From assembly GCF_037404875.1 (NCBI RefSeq), contig NZ_JBBELO010000033.1, positions 248,001 to 312,000 on the forward strand: DNA of 64,000 nucleotides. The letters are read 5' to 3'. The notes below the pieces were generated by a model. That model did not search any database and was not told where the DNA came from. It saw only the letters and a program-made list of their open reading frames with translations. Within the stretch, counting starts at the first letter, position 1, and every line of letters begins with the position of its first letter. Positions 51,317 to 60,210 of this stretch are shown here, one piece after another. Origin of the DNA: Orlajensenia sp037404875 (GTDB lineage Bacteria > Actinomycetota > Actinomycetes > Actinomycetales > Microbacteriaceae). The translations under genes were made by a program, and so were the position numbers.

Positions 51317-52287
51317 TGTCTGACTCGAACACTCCCGCACTGGTCGAGGCCGCGATCGAGGATGAGGTGCTTCCGAACCGTGGTGGGCGCGGCCTCCATG
51401 ACGACGAGCGCGCCATTCCCACCCATCGCAGGCAGCGCCCGGGCCGCTGGTTCGCCGAGGTCGGCTGGCGCCACGTGATCGGCCTGGCCGCCGTTGCGTT
51501 CTCGATCTTCCCGCTGCTCTACGTTGTCTCGGTCTCGCTGAGCTCGACGGGCACCCTCACCGGGTCCAATCGCCTGTTCGCATCCATCGATGTGCAGAAC
51601 TACGTCGACCTGCTCTCGAACCCCGACCTGCCGTTCGCCAAGTGGTTCCTCAACACGCTCGTCATCGGCCTCGTGACCGGCTTCGCGACGGTCTTCCTCG
51701 GTGCTCTCGCGGCGTACGCCTTCTCCCGCATGCGGTTCACCGGTCGGCGCGTGGGCCTTCTCACCCTGCTGCTCGTGCAGATGTTCCCGCAGTTCCTGGC
51801 CGTGGTGGCGATCTTCCTGCTCATGGTCTCGATCTCCGACGTGTTCCCGGCCATCGGCCTGGGCACGCAGATCGGCCTGATCATGATCTACCTCGGTGGC
51901 GCCCTCGGGGTGAACACCTTCCTCATGTACGGCTTCTTCAACACCATCCCGACCTCCATCGACGAGGCGGCGAAGATCGACGGCGCGGGCCACGCCCGCA
52001 CCTTCTTCACGATCGTGCTTCCGCTGGTCGTGCCGATCCTCGCGGTCGTCGGCCTGCTCTCGTTCATCGGAACCACGAGCGAGTTCGTCATCGCCTCGGT
52101 CATGCTCACCGACCCCGACTCGCAGACCCTCGCGGTCGGTCTCTACACCTTCGTGTCGCAGGCCCAGTCCAAGAACTGGGGCGTCTTCGCCGCCGGCGCC
52201 GTGCTCGCCGCGCTGCCGGTCATGCTGCTGTTCCTCTTCCTGCAGCGCTACATCGTCAGCGGAATGACCGCGGGCAGCGTGAAGTGA
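51316..52287 (+). CDS. malG: Maltodextrin ABC transporter permease MalG
   Basis: A 323-residue permease with six membrane helices and the EAA motif SIDEAAKIDGAGHARTFFTIVLPLVVPILAVV. It pairs with MalF. The cytoplasmic ATPase is not encoded in this cluster; a shared multiple-sugar ATPase of the MsiK type elsewhere in the genome would be usual for Actinobacteria. The start overlaps malF by one base (TGATG) and its end overlaps the GH13 gene by four. Confidence 0.94.
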
Positions 52288-54152
52288 GCACGGATGCGGC
52301 CGTCGGCCCGCTCCCGCACCACGACGGCTCGCCGTTGCACGTCTCCACGCTGACGCCGCAGCTGGGCGACGAGGTGGCGGTGCGGCTGCGCGTTCCGGAG
52401 GGCTACCGGCCGCTCGCAGCCGTGCGCATCCGTTCCAATCCCGACCACGAGCCGCACTGGGACGAGGCGCGGCCTCTGGGCTCGGTCGACGGGTGGCAGT
52501 GGTGGCAGGGCTCGACCGTCGTGCGCAACCCACGGCACGGCTACCGGTTCCTGCTCGAGCACGCCGATGGCACGATCGAGTGGCTGAACCAGACCGGGGT
52601 GCATCGCACCGAGACGCTCGACGCCGAGGACTTCGCGCTCGTCGCCGGCAACGAGCCACCGGCCTGGCTGGGCGATGCGGTGATGTACCAGGTCTTCCCC
52701 GATCGGTTCGCGCGCTCCGCCTCGGCCGATGTCTGGCCCGCGCCCGATTGGGCACTTCCGGCGCAGTGGCACGAGCCGGTCGACGCCGTTCCGCCCGGCC
52801 GTTCGCAGCAGTTCTACGGTGGAGACCTCGACGGCATCCTCGACCACCTCGATCACCTCGATGAGCTGGGCGTGACGCTCATCTACCTCACGCCCATCTT
52901 CCCCGGCGCCTCGAACCACCGTTACGACGCGGCGAGCTTCTCCCACGTCGACCCGCTGCTCGGCGGAGACGAGGCGCTCGTGCGGTTGGTGCAGGCGGCG
53001 CACGCCCGCGGCATCCGCGTGATCGGAGACCTCACGAGCAATCATTCGGGGCATCGGCACGAGTGGTTCGAGTCGGCGTTCCGGCAGCCGCACGCCCCTG
53101 AGAGCGGCTTCTACTACTTCGAGGATGCCGACAACGAGCGCTACAACGCTTGGCTCGGCGTGCCCAGCCTGCCCAAGTTCAACTGGAAGTCGGGGGAGCT
53201 GCGACGCCGGTTCATCGAGGGCCCGGAGTCCATCGTCGGCCGCTGGCTGCAGCCGCCGTTCGAGCTGGACGGCTGGCGCATCGACGTGGCGAACATGACC
53301 GGCCGCCTCGGAGCCGAGGACCTGAACGCCGAGGTGCGCCAGCTCATCCGGCGCACCATGCAAGAAGTCGATCGAGAGACGATCCTGCTGGCCGAGTCGA
53401 CGAACGACGCCGCGAGCGACTTCCAGGGCGACGCCTGGCACGGCGCCATGACGTATCCCGCCTTCACCCGGCCTGTGTGGGGATGGCTCAGCGAGCCGGC
53501 GCGTGGCGCGTGGTTCTTCGGGCAGCCGACCGGCGGCATCCCCCAGTACACCGGGGAGGACCTGGTGCAGATGCAGACCCGTTTCACCGCAGGGCTGCCT
53601 TGGCGGGTGCGACTCGGGTCGATGAACGCTCTGGACACGCACGACACCGCCCGGTTCGCGACGCATGCGCGCCCGGGAACTGTTCCCGTCGCCGTGGGAC
53701 TGGCCGTGACGCTGCCGGGGATCCCGGTCGTGTTCGCCGGCGACGAGTTCGGGCTGGTCGGCGAAGACGGCGAGGCCTCGCGCTCGCCGATTCCGTGGGA
53801 TCGTTCCGAGCAGCCCGAGGTGGCGGAACGCACCGCGCTCTACCGCGACCTCATCGCATTGCGGCACGCGCATCCCGCACTGGCCACGGGCGGCCTGCGC
53901 TGGTTGCACGTGGGGGAGGACGCGCTCGTGTACGTGCGCGAGAGCGTGGGGGAGTCGGTGCTGTGCGTCGCCGCCCGGGGTCCGTTCAGTGTCACGGTCA
54001 CGGATGCCACCCTCCCCGGGCTCGCGGCGGCGAAGCGGCTCTACGGTGACGTCGCCCTTGAGCCGGTGGCAGGCGGCGTCGCGCTCGGCGGCGCGGGTCC
54101 GTCGTTCGCGGCGTGGCGGCTGCCGCCGTTGCGCGTGCCGGAGGAAGCCTGA
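52284..54152 (+). CDS. Cytoplasmic GH13 enzyme (maltodextrin glucosidase / cyclomaltodextrinase-like)
   Basis: A 622-residue glycosidase with an N-terminal beta-sandwich of about 110 residues, then the GH13 barrel: VMYQVFPDRFARSASADVW, YGGDLDGILDHLDHLDELGVTLIYLTPIF, DLTSNHSGHRHEWF, DGWRIDVANMTGRLG with the nucleophile, ILLAESTND with the acid, and ALDTHDTARF. There is no signal peptide, so it acts on imported dextrins. GTG 52284 overlaps the malG stop (GTGA). It completes the maltodextrin operon with import and intracellular hydrolysis. Confidence 0.9.
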   Translation: MSTDAAVGPLPHHDGSPLHVSTLTPQLGDEVAVRLRVPEGYRPLAAVRIRSNPDHEPHWDEARPLGSVDGWQWWQGSTVVRNPRHGYRFLLEHADGTIEWLNQTGVHRTETLDAEDFALVAGNEPPAWLGDAVMYQVFPDRFARSASADVWPAPDWALPAQWHEPVDAVPPGRSQQFYGGDLDGILDHLDHLDELGVTLIYLTPIFPGASNHRYDAASFSHVDPLLGGDEALVRLVQAAHARGIRVIGDLTSNHSGHRHEWFESAFRQPHAPESGFYYFEDADNERYNAWLGVPSLPKFNWKSGELRRRFIEGPESIVGRWLQPPFELDGWRIDVANMTGRLGAEDLNAEVRQLIRRTMQEVDRETILLAESTNDAASDFQGDAWHGAMTYPAFTRPVWGWLSEPARGAWFFGQPTGGIPQYTGEDLVQMQTRFTAGLPWRVRLGSMNALDTHDTARFATHARPGTVPVAVGLAVTLPGIPVVFAGDEFGLVGEDGEASRSPIPWDRSEQPEVAERTALYRDLIALRHAHPALATGGLRWLHVGEDALVYVRESVGESVLCVAARGPFSVTVTDATLPGLAAAKRLYGDVALEPVAGGVALGGAGPSFAAWRLPPLRVPEEA

Positions 54153-54170
54153 CTCCGGGTCTATCGTTCG

Positions 54171-54565
54171 CCGCTGTTCGCTGAGCCTGTCGAAGCGTCG
54201 TGAGGTGCGCTCCCGGCCCTTCGACAGGCTCAGGGACCGGGCTTTTCGAGGCGTGTTGCGGCGCTGTTCGCTGAGCTTGTCGAAGCGTCGTGAGGTGTGC
54301 TCCCGGCCCTTCGACAGGCTCAGGGACCGGGGTCGAAGCGTCGTGAGGCGTGCTCCCGGCCCTTCGACGGGCTCAGGGACCGGGCTTTTCGAGGCGTGTT
54401 GCGGCGCTTTTCGCTGAGCTTGTCGAAGCGTCGTGAGGCGTGCTCCCGGCCCTTCGACAGGCTCAGGGACCGGGCCTTTCGAGGCCTGTCGCGGTGCGCT
54501 GTTCGCTGTGCTTGTCGAAGCGTCGTAAGGTGTGCTCCCGGCCCTTCGACCGGCTCAGGGACCGG
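54171..54565. repeat. REP-like array 2 (CCCTTCGACAGGCTCAGGG)
   Basis: CCCTTCGACAGGCTCAGGG-type arms recur at about 54217, 54307, 54360, 54450 and 54542, mostly about 90-92 bp apart; one interval is only 53 bp and lacks the middle part. The opposite arm CTGAGCYTGTCGAAGCGTCG lies between them. The array fills the 439 bp between the convergent GH13 and PAAR genes, and no gene is seen there. It marks the border between the maltodextrin genes and the eCIS locus. Confidence 0.88.
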
Positions 54566-54591
54566 GCCTTTCGCGGCCGGTGCTCCGGCGC

Positions 54592-54909
54592 TCAGCCGCC
54601 GATGATGACCGTCGGGCAACCCGGGCCCGGCACGATCGGTGAGCCGTGCATGCTCAGGTCGGCCAGCCGCGCGGCCGGAAACCCCCCGATGAGCACCGTC
54701 ATGCTTCCCATCGCGATGCCGTTCGGTGCCGGCGAGACGCACACGATGCCGCCCGGCATGGCGTTGGCCACGGCAGCAGGCATCCCGCCGATCATCACAG
54801 TCGGTACGGTCGCCGCGGGCGTGATCGGTCCGCCCACGTGGGGCTTCGGCCCGTCCATCAGCGGGCAGAGCGCCATGTCTCCCGCGCGCAGTGCCGGCCC
54901 GGTCGGCAT
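54592..54909 (-). CDS. PAAR-domain spike-tip protein of the eCIS
   Basis: A 105-residue PAAR protein: MPTGPALRAGDMALCPLMDGPKPHVGG at the start, a repeated GG-hydrophobic-PAA pattern (VMIGGMPAAVANAMPGG, VLIGGFPAARLADLSMHG), and GPGCPTVIIGG at the end. Such proteins sharpen the tip of contractile injection spikes and bind a metal with His/Cys. ATG 54909 is 2 nt behind the stop of the membrane protein gene (TGATCATG), so the two are translated together. Identification as an eCIS part rests on the DUF4255, AAA+ and DUF4157 genes on the opposite strand. Confidence 0.9.
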   Translation of the reverse strand: MPTGPALRAGDMALCPLMDGPKPHVGGPITPAATVPTVMIGGMPAAVANAMPGGIVCVSPAPNGIAMGSMTVLIGGFPAARLADLSMHGSPIVPGPGCPTVIIGG

Positions 54910-54911
54910 GA

Positions 54912-56192
54912 TCAGTGGGTCGTCACGACGACGCCGGTGACGAGCACCTGGCTCGAGCACGTGGTCGGTGCCGCTGTTCCGGGCGGTGGGGTGCCGACGG
55001 CCGCGCAGGTGAGCCGGCTGAAGAGATTGTCGCCCGCCTGAACCTCGATCGGCGTGACGAAGTGGAAGTCGAGGTCGCGGAAGTTCTCCAGGCCCGACGT
55101 GAAGATGGGAGCCACGGTGTCCTGGTTCTCCAGGGTCACCTTTCCGAAGTCCCCCTGCGGATTGCTGATCACGACGTCGGTGATCTTCAGCACGGAGTTC
55201 GCAGGGATGGCGAAGTTCGCGCTCTTGCCGGTAGCGCCGGGCCCGACCGTCACCGTGAGGCGCAGGTCGACGTTGTCGGTACTCACCGTTGGACCGGGCG
55301 CGACCGGCGCCACCGGTTCGGTGGGCTGACCGACGGCCGCTTTGGCCTCGTTCGCGCTCGCCGCAGCCTTGTCGGCCTGCTGGGCGGCCGCATCCGATCG
55401 CCGGTTCGCGTCGGCCACAGGGCCGTCGATCGCCTGCTTGGCCGTCGCCTCGATGGCCGGCTTGAACACGAGGAACCACAGCGCCACGAGCGCGGCGAGC
55501 AGCAGCAGCAGCGCCAGCAGCACCTTCCACAGCCACCGCGGGAAGACCCGCTGCTGCGTGTAGCTGCCGTTCAGCTCGATCGGCGCCTGCTCACCCTCGG
55601 GCACGACGGTGATGCCGAACGGATGCGTGACATCCGAGCCCTTCCACACCCGGGCCCGGGGGACCAGGTCGATGTCGACGAACACGGCGTGTCCGGGGTC
55701 GACCACGACGTCGGGGGTCGCGGTGGTGATGGCCAGGGCATCCGAACTCGTGCCGGCGATGCTCGCGACGAGCGGTGTGTTGCCCTGGTTGTCGACGGCC
55801 ACCCGCACGCGCTTGCGACCTCGCCCCCGGCTGAGACGGGGGATCAGCTCGGCGTTGACGGATGAGAACGGCAGGATGCTCAGGGTCGCTTCCGCCGAGG
55901 CGGCGAAGTCCGGCTGCTCGGCCGGCTGCGCATGCACCCCCACCGCGACGTCGCCGGTGACGGCCTCCGCCGCGCGCGGCGGCGACACCGTGAGGGTCGT
56001 CGTCTCGGTCTTGCCCGGGTAGATCGTGAGCTCGACCGGATCGATCGTGGTCCATGCTGAAACCGGTCCGACCGGTGTCAGGGTGTAGGACTCCACGATG
56101 AGGGAGTCGTTCGTGACGCTCGCGGTGAACACGGCGTGTTCCCCGGGCACGACGGACAGCGTGATCGGATCGAGGTGCGCAACCGTGGCCAT
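54912..56192 (-). CDS. Membrane protein with N-terminal beta domains (eCIS-associated)
   Basis: A 426-residue protein. Residues 1-110 and 110-200 look like two beta-sandwich domains (ITLSVVPGEHAVFTASVTNDS, LTIYPGKTETTTLTVSPP, then RVRVAVDNQGNTPLVASIAG) of the kind found in COG1470-like proteins. One helix (WLWKVLLALLLLLAALVALWFLVFKP) anchors it in the membrane at about 215-245, followed by an Ala-rich helical stretch and an outer C-terminal beta-rich domain with one Cys pair. The protein has no signal peptide, so the N-terminal domains are cytoplasmic. Similar proteins occur in actinobacterial eCIS loci. ATG 56192 lies 6 nt after a TACCGT box. Confidence 0.8.
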   Translation of the reverse strand: MATVAHLDPITLSVVPGEHAVFTASVTNDSLIVESYTLTPVGPVSAWTTIDPVELTIYPGKTETTTLTVSPPRAAEAVTGDVAVGVHAQPAEQPDFAASAEATLSILPFSSVNAELIPRLSRGRGRKRVRVAVDNQGNTPLVASIAGTSSDALAITTATPDVVVDPGHAVFVDIDLVPRARVWKGSDVTHPFGITVVPEGEQAPIELNGSYTQQRVFPRWLWKVLLALLLLLAALVALWFLVFKPAIEATAKQAIDGPVADANRRSDAAAQQADKAAASANEAKAAVGQPTEPVAPVAPGPTVSTDNVDLRLTVTVGPGATGKSANFAIPANSVLKITDVVISNPQGDFGKVTLENQDTVAPIFTSGLENFRDLDFHFVTPIEVQAGDNLFSRLTCAAVGTPPPGTAAPTTCSSQVLVTGVVVTTH

Positions 56193-56198
56193 GTCGCA

Positions 56199-56204
56199 AC
56201 GGTA
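56199..56204 (-). promoter_or_regulatory. Leaderless -10 box (TACCGT)
   Basis: TACCGT on the minus strand ends 6 nt before ATG 56192, the first gene of the minus-strand eCIS pair. Confidence 0.4.
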
Positions 56205-56358
56205 GGAGCGGATGCGCGCTGCCGACCTGACCGAGCGCGCGATCGCGGGTGCAGAATCTCTGCCCGTTGAGTCTTTGTTTACTGCGCGAAGAGTGCAGCC
56301 CCTCACAATGCTCGTGTTGCCCTACCCGACCACGTGGGCACACCCATCAGGAGGAATC

Positions 56359-56982
56359 ATGACCCGAACAACCGTGCGCGTCTACGCACGTGATCCCATC
56401 TCCGAAGCCGGACTCTCGAGCCAGCTTCGACCGCGTCCCGAGGTGCGCATCGTCGCTGCCGACGAAGAGGATGCCCCAGAGGTCGTTCTCGTCATCGTCG
56501 AGCACGTCGACGACGAGGCCCTGAACACCCTGCGCTTCCTGCGGCGCAACGGCGACTCGCGTGTGGTGCTGATCGCATCCCAGCTCGACGACAAAGACCT
56601 CGTTCGCGCCGTCGAGAGCGGCGTCGTCGGCTTGGTGCGCAGAACGGATGCCACACCGGACAGGCTCGTCTCGGTCATCGCCGCTGCCGCGGAGGGCGAG
56701 GGCACCGTTCCTCCAGACCTGCTCGGGCGCTTGCTCGACCAGGTCGGGCGGCTGCAGCGCACGGTGCTCGACCCGCGCGGAATCGCGTTCACCGGACTGG
56801 CCGCGCGTGAAGTCGAGGTGCTGAAGCTCGTCGCCGACGGCTGGGACACGGCCCAGATCGCCACCAAGCTCTGCTATTCGGAACGCACGGTGAAGAACGT
56901 GCTGCACGACGTGACGACCCGCCTGCAGCTGCGCAACCGTTCGCACGCCGTCGCGTACGCCATGCGCGAGGGCCTGATCTGA
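56359..56982 (+). CDS. LuxR/NarL-type regulator of the eCIS locus
   Basis: A 207-residue protein. The C-terminal LuxR HTH is FTGLAAREVEVLKLVADGWDTAQIATKLCYSERTVKNVLHDVTTRLQLRNRSHAVAYAMREGLI. The N-terminal 115 residues resemble a receiver fold, but the usual phospho-acceptor Asp and acidic pocket are not obvious, so it may act without phosphorylation. ATG 56359 follows AGGAGG at 56349-56354. It is the first plus-strand gene of the eCIS region and is divergent from the membrane-protein gene, so it could control both directions. Confidence 0.9.
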   Translation: MTRTTVRVYARDPISEAGLSSQLRPRPEVRIVAADEEDAPEVVLVIVEHVDDEALNTLRFLRRNGDSRVVLIASQLDDKDLVRAVESGVVGLVRRTDATPDRLVSVIAAAAEGEGTVPPDLLGRLLDQVGRLQRTVLDPRGIAFTGLAAREVEVLKLVADGWDTAQIATKLCYSERTVKNVLHDVTTRLQLRNRSHAVAYAMREGLI

Positions 56983-57111
56983 CCTCACCCCGCGAGCGGA
57001 TGCCCGGCCGCTGCCCGAGAGGGAAGCGCCCGGTGCCCGCAAGGGTGCCCGCGCTGCGGCGCGAGCGGCATCCGTCGTACGCAGAGTGAGGAGAGGTTCG
57101 AGAGGAGCATC

Positions 57112-59562
57112 GTGAGACTCGTGCGCTCGATCGTGGCCGCGGCGGCATCCATCGCCGTCGTGCTCGGCGGGGTGACCGCCCTCGGAGCAGGTATGGCGGC
57201 TGCGCTCGCCGACGGCCCGGCGGCCGCCGGAGTGACCGGCCCGTCGTTCAGCGTCGACGTCTCGAACTCGGCGCCCCAGCTGGCCTCAGGCGGAACGATG
57301 ACGACGCGCATCACGGTGCATCACGACCCGCTGTTCGCCACGACCCTGGCCGCCGGCACGCTGATCGCGGTGCAGGTGAGCTGGCCCGGCATGCTGAGGG
57401 GCGGCCAGGTGACCGACGTCACGGGATGCGCGGGCTGGACCCAGCACGGCGGAGCGAACGCGCTCGTGCCCGCCTCGGGCGGCTTCAACATCGACATCCC
57501 GAACGGCGGAGACTGCCTGGTGCCCGGTCTTGCCGCGCCCGGATCGAGCACCGTGATCACGCTGGCCTTCCACGTGGACCTCGCGCCCCCGTACGCGGGC
57601 GACGTGAGCGCTGCGGCCTCACGCGGCGTCATCCTGCACGCCGACAATACGGTGACGGGCGCGTCGGTGGGAACTGCCACGCTCGGTTCGGGAGCCCAGC
57701 GCTTCGTGGTCGAACTGCACCCCTTCCATGTGGAGCTCACCCTGTCGCCGAATACCGGATGGCCGGGCGGGCCGGCATCCGTCGCGACCGTGAAGCTCAT
57801 CCACCTGGCAGGCACGGCCGACTTCGCTGACGCCGTCGTCACGCTGCGGCTGTCGTGGCCTGCCTTCCTGCCGCCACCGAGCATCGCCGGCTGCGACATT
57901 CTGACCCAGGGAGCCGCAGACGCCCAGTGCACCCTCGGCGCTCTCGGCCCCGCCGGCGCCCCGCCGCGCGAGGTCACGATGACGCTCGGCATGCCAGCCG
58001 ATGCCGTCGGCGAGGGCATGGTGCGGGCCGAAGGGTTCAGCGGCGCGATCACGCCGCCGCCCGGCCCGATCATCTCGCTCGCGCGGGGCGGCGCCCGAGG
58101 CGGCATGCTCGCCGCGACACGTGCCGCTGTCGTACCCGCCGAGGTCACGAGCTATCCGATGCCGCTCGAGTGGATCGACAGCGCCGCCGAGCGACTGGTC
58201 GTCGACCGCGACGTCTTCACGGTGCACGTCGCCCTCGACCGCGACGTGAGCTGGCCCACAGGGCCCGACCTGGTCGCCACGGTCACCGTCCGCTACGACC
58301 ACGGGCTCAAGGTGAGCGCCGACCGGCCGTTCCTGGGCTTGGCCCTGGCCTGGCCTGCGTTCCTGCCCGCCGCTGCAGTGACCGGGTGCGATGACCTCAC
58401 CGACGGTGTCTGCACCCTCGAAGGGTGGGAGAGCGTCGGACAGGAGAAGACCCTCACCCTGACCTTCGCGATGGCGACGGCGGGCGTGGGTACGGGCGCC
58501 ATCTCGGCGACGGCGGCTTTTCTGCGCAACGGCGTGCCGGGCGATGCCGGCGACCTGCCGACGGCCTGGGTGGGTTCGGATGCCCAGCCGTTCACCTCGA
58601 AGGATGCCGCCTTCCCCGTCGACCTCGTGCTCGATCACAACCCCGGCTACACCGGCGGCAAGCAGCTCGTGGCCACCACGACGATCAGCCATGCACCCGG
58701 AACGGCATCCGCCGACGACGGGTACGACCCGACCTTCCCCGACCTGAGCGTGGGGTTGGACTTCACCTGGCCCGCCTTCCTCACGCCCGTCTCGACGACG
58801 GGCTGCGACACCTTCACCGCGGGAACCTGCGTTCTCACCGGGCTGGATGCGGTGGGAGCGTCGAAGCAGGTGGTGATGGTCTTCGACATTCCGGCGGCCG
58901 GACCTCCGCGCGACGCACAGGTCGGCGACCTCACCGTGAGCGCCTCCGCACTGTTCTACGCGCCCCCGCCCCCGGTGGAAGAGGAGCCGCCCCCCGCTGA
59001 CTGCGCGCCGGGCGAGGAATTCTGCGAGCCGACGCCGACCCCGACGCCGACCCCGACGCCGACCCCGACGCCGACCCCGACGCCCACTCCGACGCCCACC
59101 GCCGGGGTTCCGACGCCCACGCCCACGCCCACGCCGACGCCGACTCCCGGCCCTGGGGCGGAGCCGCCGGACCTCGCCCTCCCGCTGTCCTGGGTCGCAT
59201 CCGACCGCGAGGGCTTCACCGTCCTGCAGCCCGCCATCGTGCTCGCGCCGGGCATCGGCAAGCCGGGCGACGTGGTCACGGCATTCGCGACGAACCTGCC
59301 GCCCGGTGAGCAATTGCGGTTCGGCTGGTCGGCCAAGGGATCGTTCAGCGCGGCTGTGACGTTCCCCATCCCGATCACCGTGCCGGCGGATGCGACCGCG
59401 ACGCGCTGGCCGGTGCTGCTGCTGCGCCGGGCGACGCCCGGAGAACGGTTCCTGTTCGTGCACAGCGTCAACGGACTCTTCGGTGACATCGAGACGGCCA
59501 ATCCACTGCTCGTCGTGCCGCGGCAGGCCTCGGCGCCCAACCTCGTGGGGAGAGGCGGATGA
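57112..59562 (+). CDS. Secreted 816-residue repeat protein coupled to the eCIS genes
   Basis: The N-terminus is a Sec signal peptide (RLVRSIVAAAASIAVVLGGVTALGAGMAAALA). The body has four imperfect beta-rich repeats, each with a hydrophobic strand ending WP-x-F/M-L, then a GC(D) and a second Cys 8-25 residues later (for example WPAFLPAAAVTGCD, WPAFLTPVSTTGCD), at about residues 91, 249, 414 and 554. A Pro-Thr linker spans about 640-680 and a final beta domain of about 130 residues follows. It resembles DUF11-type surface proteins. There is no LPxTG. GAGGAG precedes GTG 57112. Its ATGA end overlaps the DUF4255 start by 4 nt. Function is unknown. Confidence 0.8.
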   Translation: MRLVRSIVAAAASIAVVLGGVTALGAGMAAALADGPAAAGVTGPSFSVDVSNSAPQLASGGTMTTRITVHHDPLFATTLAAGTLIAVQVSWPGMLRGGQVTDVTGCAGWTQHGGANALVPASGGFNIDIPNGGDCLVPGLAAPGSSTVITLAFHVDLAPPYAGDVSAAASRGVILHADNTVTGASVGTATLGSGAQRFVVELHPFHVELTLSPNTGWPGGPASVATVKLIHLAGTADFADAVVTLRLSWPAFLPPPSIAGCDILTQGAADAQCTLGALGPAGAPPREVTMTLGMPADAVGEGMVRAEGFSGAITPPPGPIISLARGGARGGMLAATRAAVVPAEVTSYPMPLEWIDSAAERLVVDRDVFTVHVALDRDVSWPTGPDLVATVTVRYDHGLKVSADRPFLGLALAWPAFLPAAAVTGCDDLTDGVCTLEGWESVGQEKTLTLTFAMATAGVGTGAISATAAFLRNGVPGDAGDLPTAWVGSDAQPFTSKDAAFPVDLVLDHNPGYTGGKQLVATTTISHAPGTASADDGYDPTFPDLSVGLDFTWPAFLTPVSTTGCDTFTAGTCVLTGLDAVGASKQVVMVFDIPAAGPPRDAQVGDLTVSASALFYAPPPPVEEEPPPADCAPGEEFCEPTPTPTPTPTPTPTPTPTPTPTPTAGVPTPTPTPTPTPTPGPGAEPPDLALPLSWVASDREGFTVLQPAIVLAPGIGKPGDVVTAFATNLPPGEQLRFGWSAKGSFSAAVTFPIPITVPADATATRWPVLLLRRATPGERFLFVHSVNGLFGDIETANPLLVVPRQASAPNLVGRGG
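59029..59149 (+). repeat. Coding (PT)n microsatellite
   Basis: CCGACGCCGACC-type units, mostly 12 bp in period, encode about 40 residues of alternating Pro and Thr, broken once by AGV. The length may vary between strains by slippage. It lies inside the 816-residue secreted protein and joins its repeat region to the C-terminal domain. Confidence 0.85.
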
Positions 59563-60209
59563 TCGGCGAGATCGACGATGCCATGCGATCGCTCGTGCGC
59601 GAGGCGCCCGGCATCGGCAAGGACATCGACGTCGCGCTCGAGGCGCCGACCAAGGACTGGGCCGCGCGGCGGAACGCCCCGACGGTCAACCTGTTCCTCT
59701 ACGACATCCGTGAAGACACCAAGCGGCGCTCCCAGGGCTTTCTCGAACGACGCGACGAGAAGGGCATCGTGACCGAGCGCACGCCTCCTCCCCGGTACTT
59801 CAAGCTCAGCTATCTGGTCACCGCGTGGACCCAACGCCCCGACGACGAGCACCGCCTGCTCGACGCCCTCATGCGCTGCTTCCTGCGCTTCGACGCCATC
59901 CCCGAGGCCTTCGTGGTCGACACCATCGCCGAGACCGGCCTTCCGGCCTGGATCTCGGTGGCGCTGCCGCCGCCCGAGGACCGCGCCTTCGCCGACGTCT
60001 GGTCATCGCTCGGCGGCGAGCTGAAGCCGTCGCTCGACGTGGTCGTCACCGCCCCCATCTCGACGGGCGTCGTCTACCGGGTCGGACCGCCCGTGACCGT
60101 CGGGCTCAAGGGCAACTTCGAATGGATCGGGCTCGACGTGAGCGAATCCCGCTCGTGGCGCTCGCCGAAGAAGCCGGCAGAGGCCCCGGCCCGCAGCCGA
60201 GGACGCTGA
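59559..60209 (+). CDS. DUF4255 (Pvc16-type) cap/terminator protein of the eCIS
   Basis: A 216-residue protein with the DUF4255 pattern: MIGEIDDAMRSLVREAPG, then APTVNLFLYDIREDTKRRSQGFLERRDEKGIVTERTPPPRYFKLSYLVTAWTQRPDDEHRLLDALMRCFL and the C-terminal VTAPISTGVVYRVGPPV. Pvc16-type proteins cap the tube and sheath at the distal end. ATG 59559 overlaps the stop of the secreted repeat protein (ATGA), and the AAA+ gene follows after one base, so the three are translated in series. Confidence 0.9.
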   Translation: MIGEIDDAMRSLVREAPGIGKDIDVALEAPTKDWAARRNAPTVNLFLYDIREDTKRRSQGFLERRDEKGIVTERTPPPRYFKLSYLVTAWTQRPDDEHRLLDALMRCFLRFDAIPEAFVVDTIAETGLPAWISVALPPPEDRAFADVWSSLGGELKPSLDVVVTAPISTGVVYRVGPPVTVGLKGNFEWIGLDVSESRSWRSPKKPAEAPARSRGR

Positions 60210-60210
60210 C

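Noticed and set aside
54171..54565. CRISPR array
   Set aside because: The units are inverted pairs with conserved rather than unique spacers, and no cas gene is near.
59029..59149. Non-coding minisatellite
   Set aside because: The repeat keeps the reading frame and encodes a Pro-Thr linker common in secreted actinobacterial proteins.
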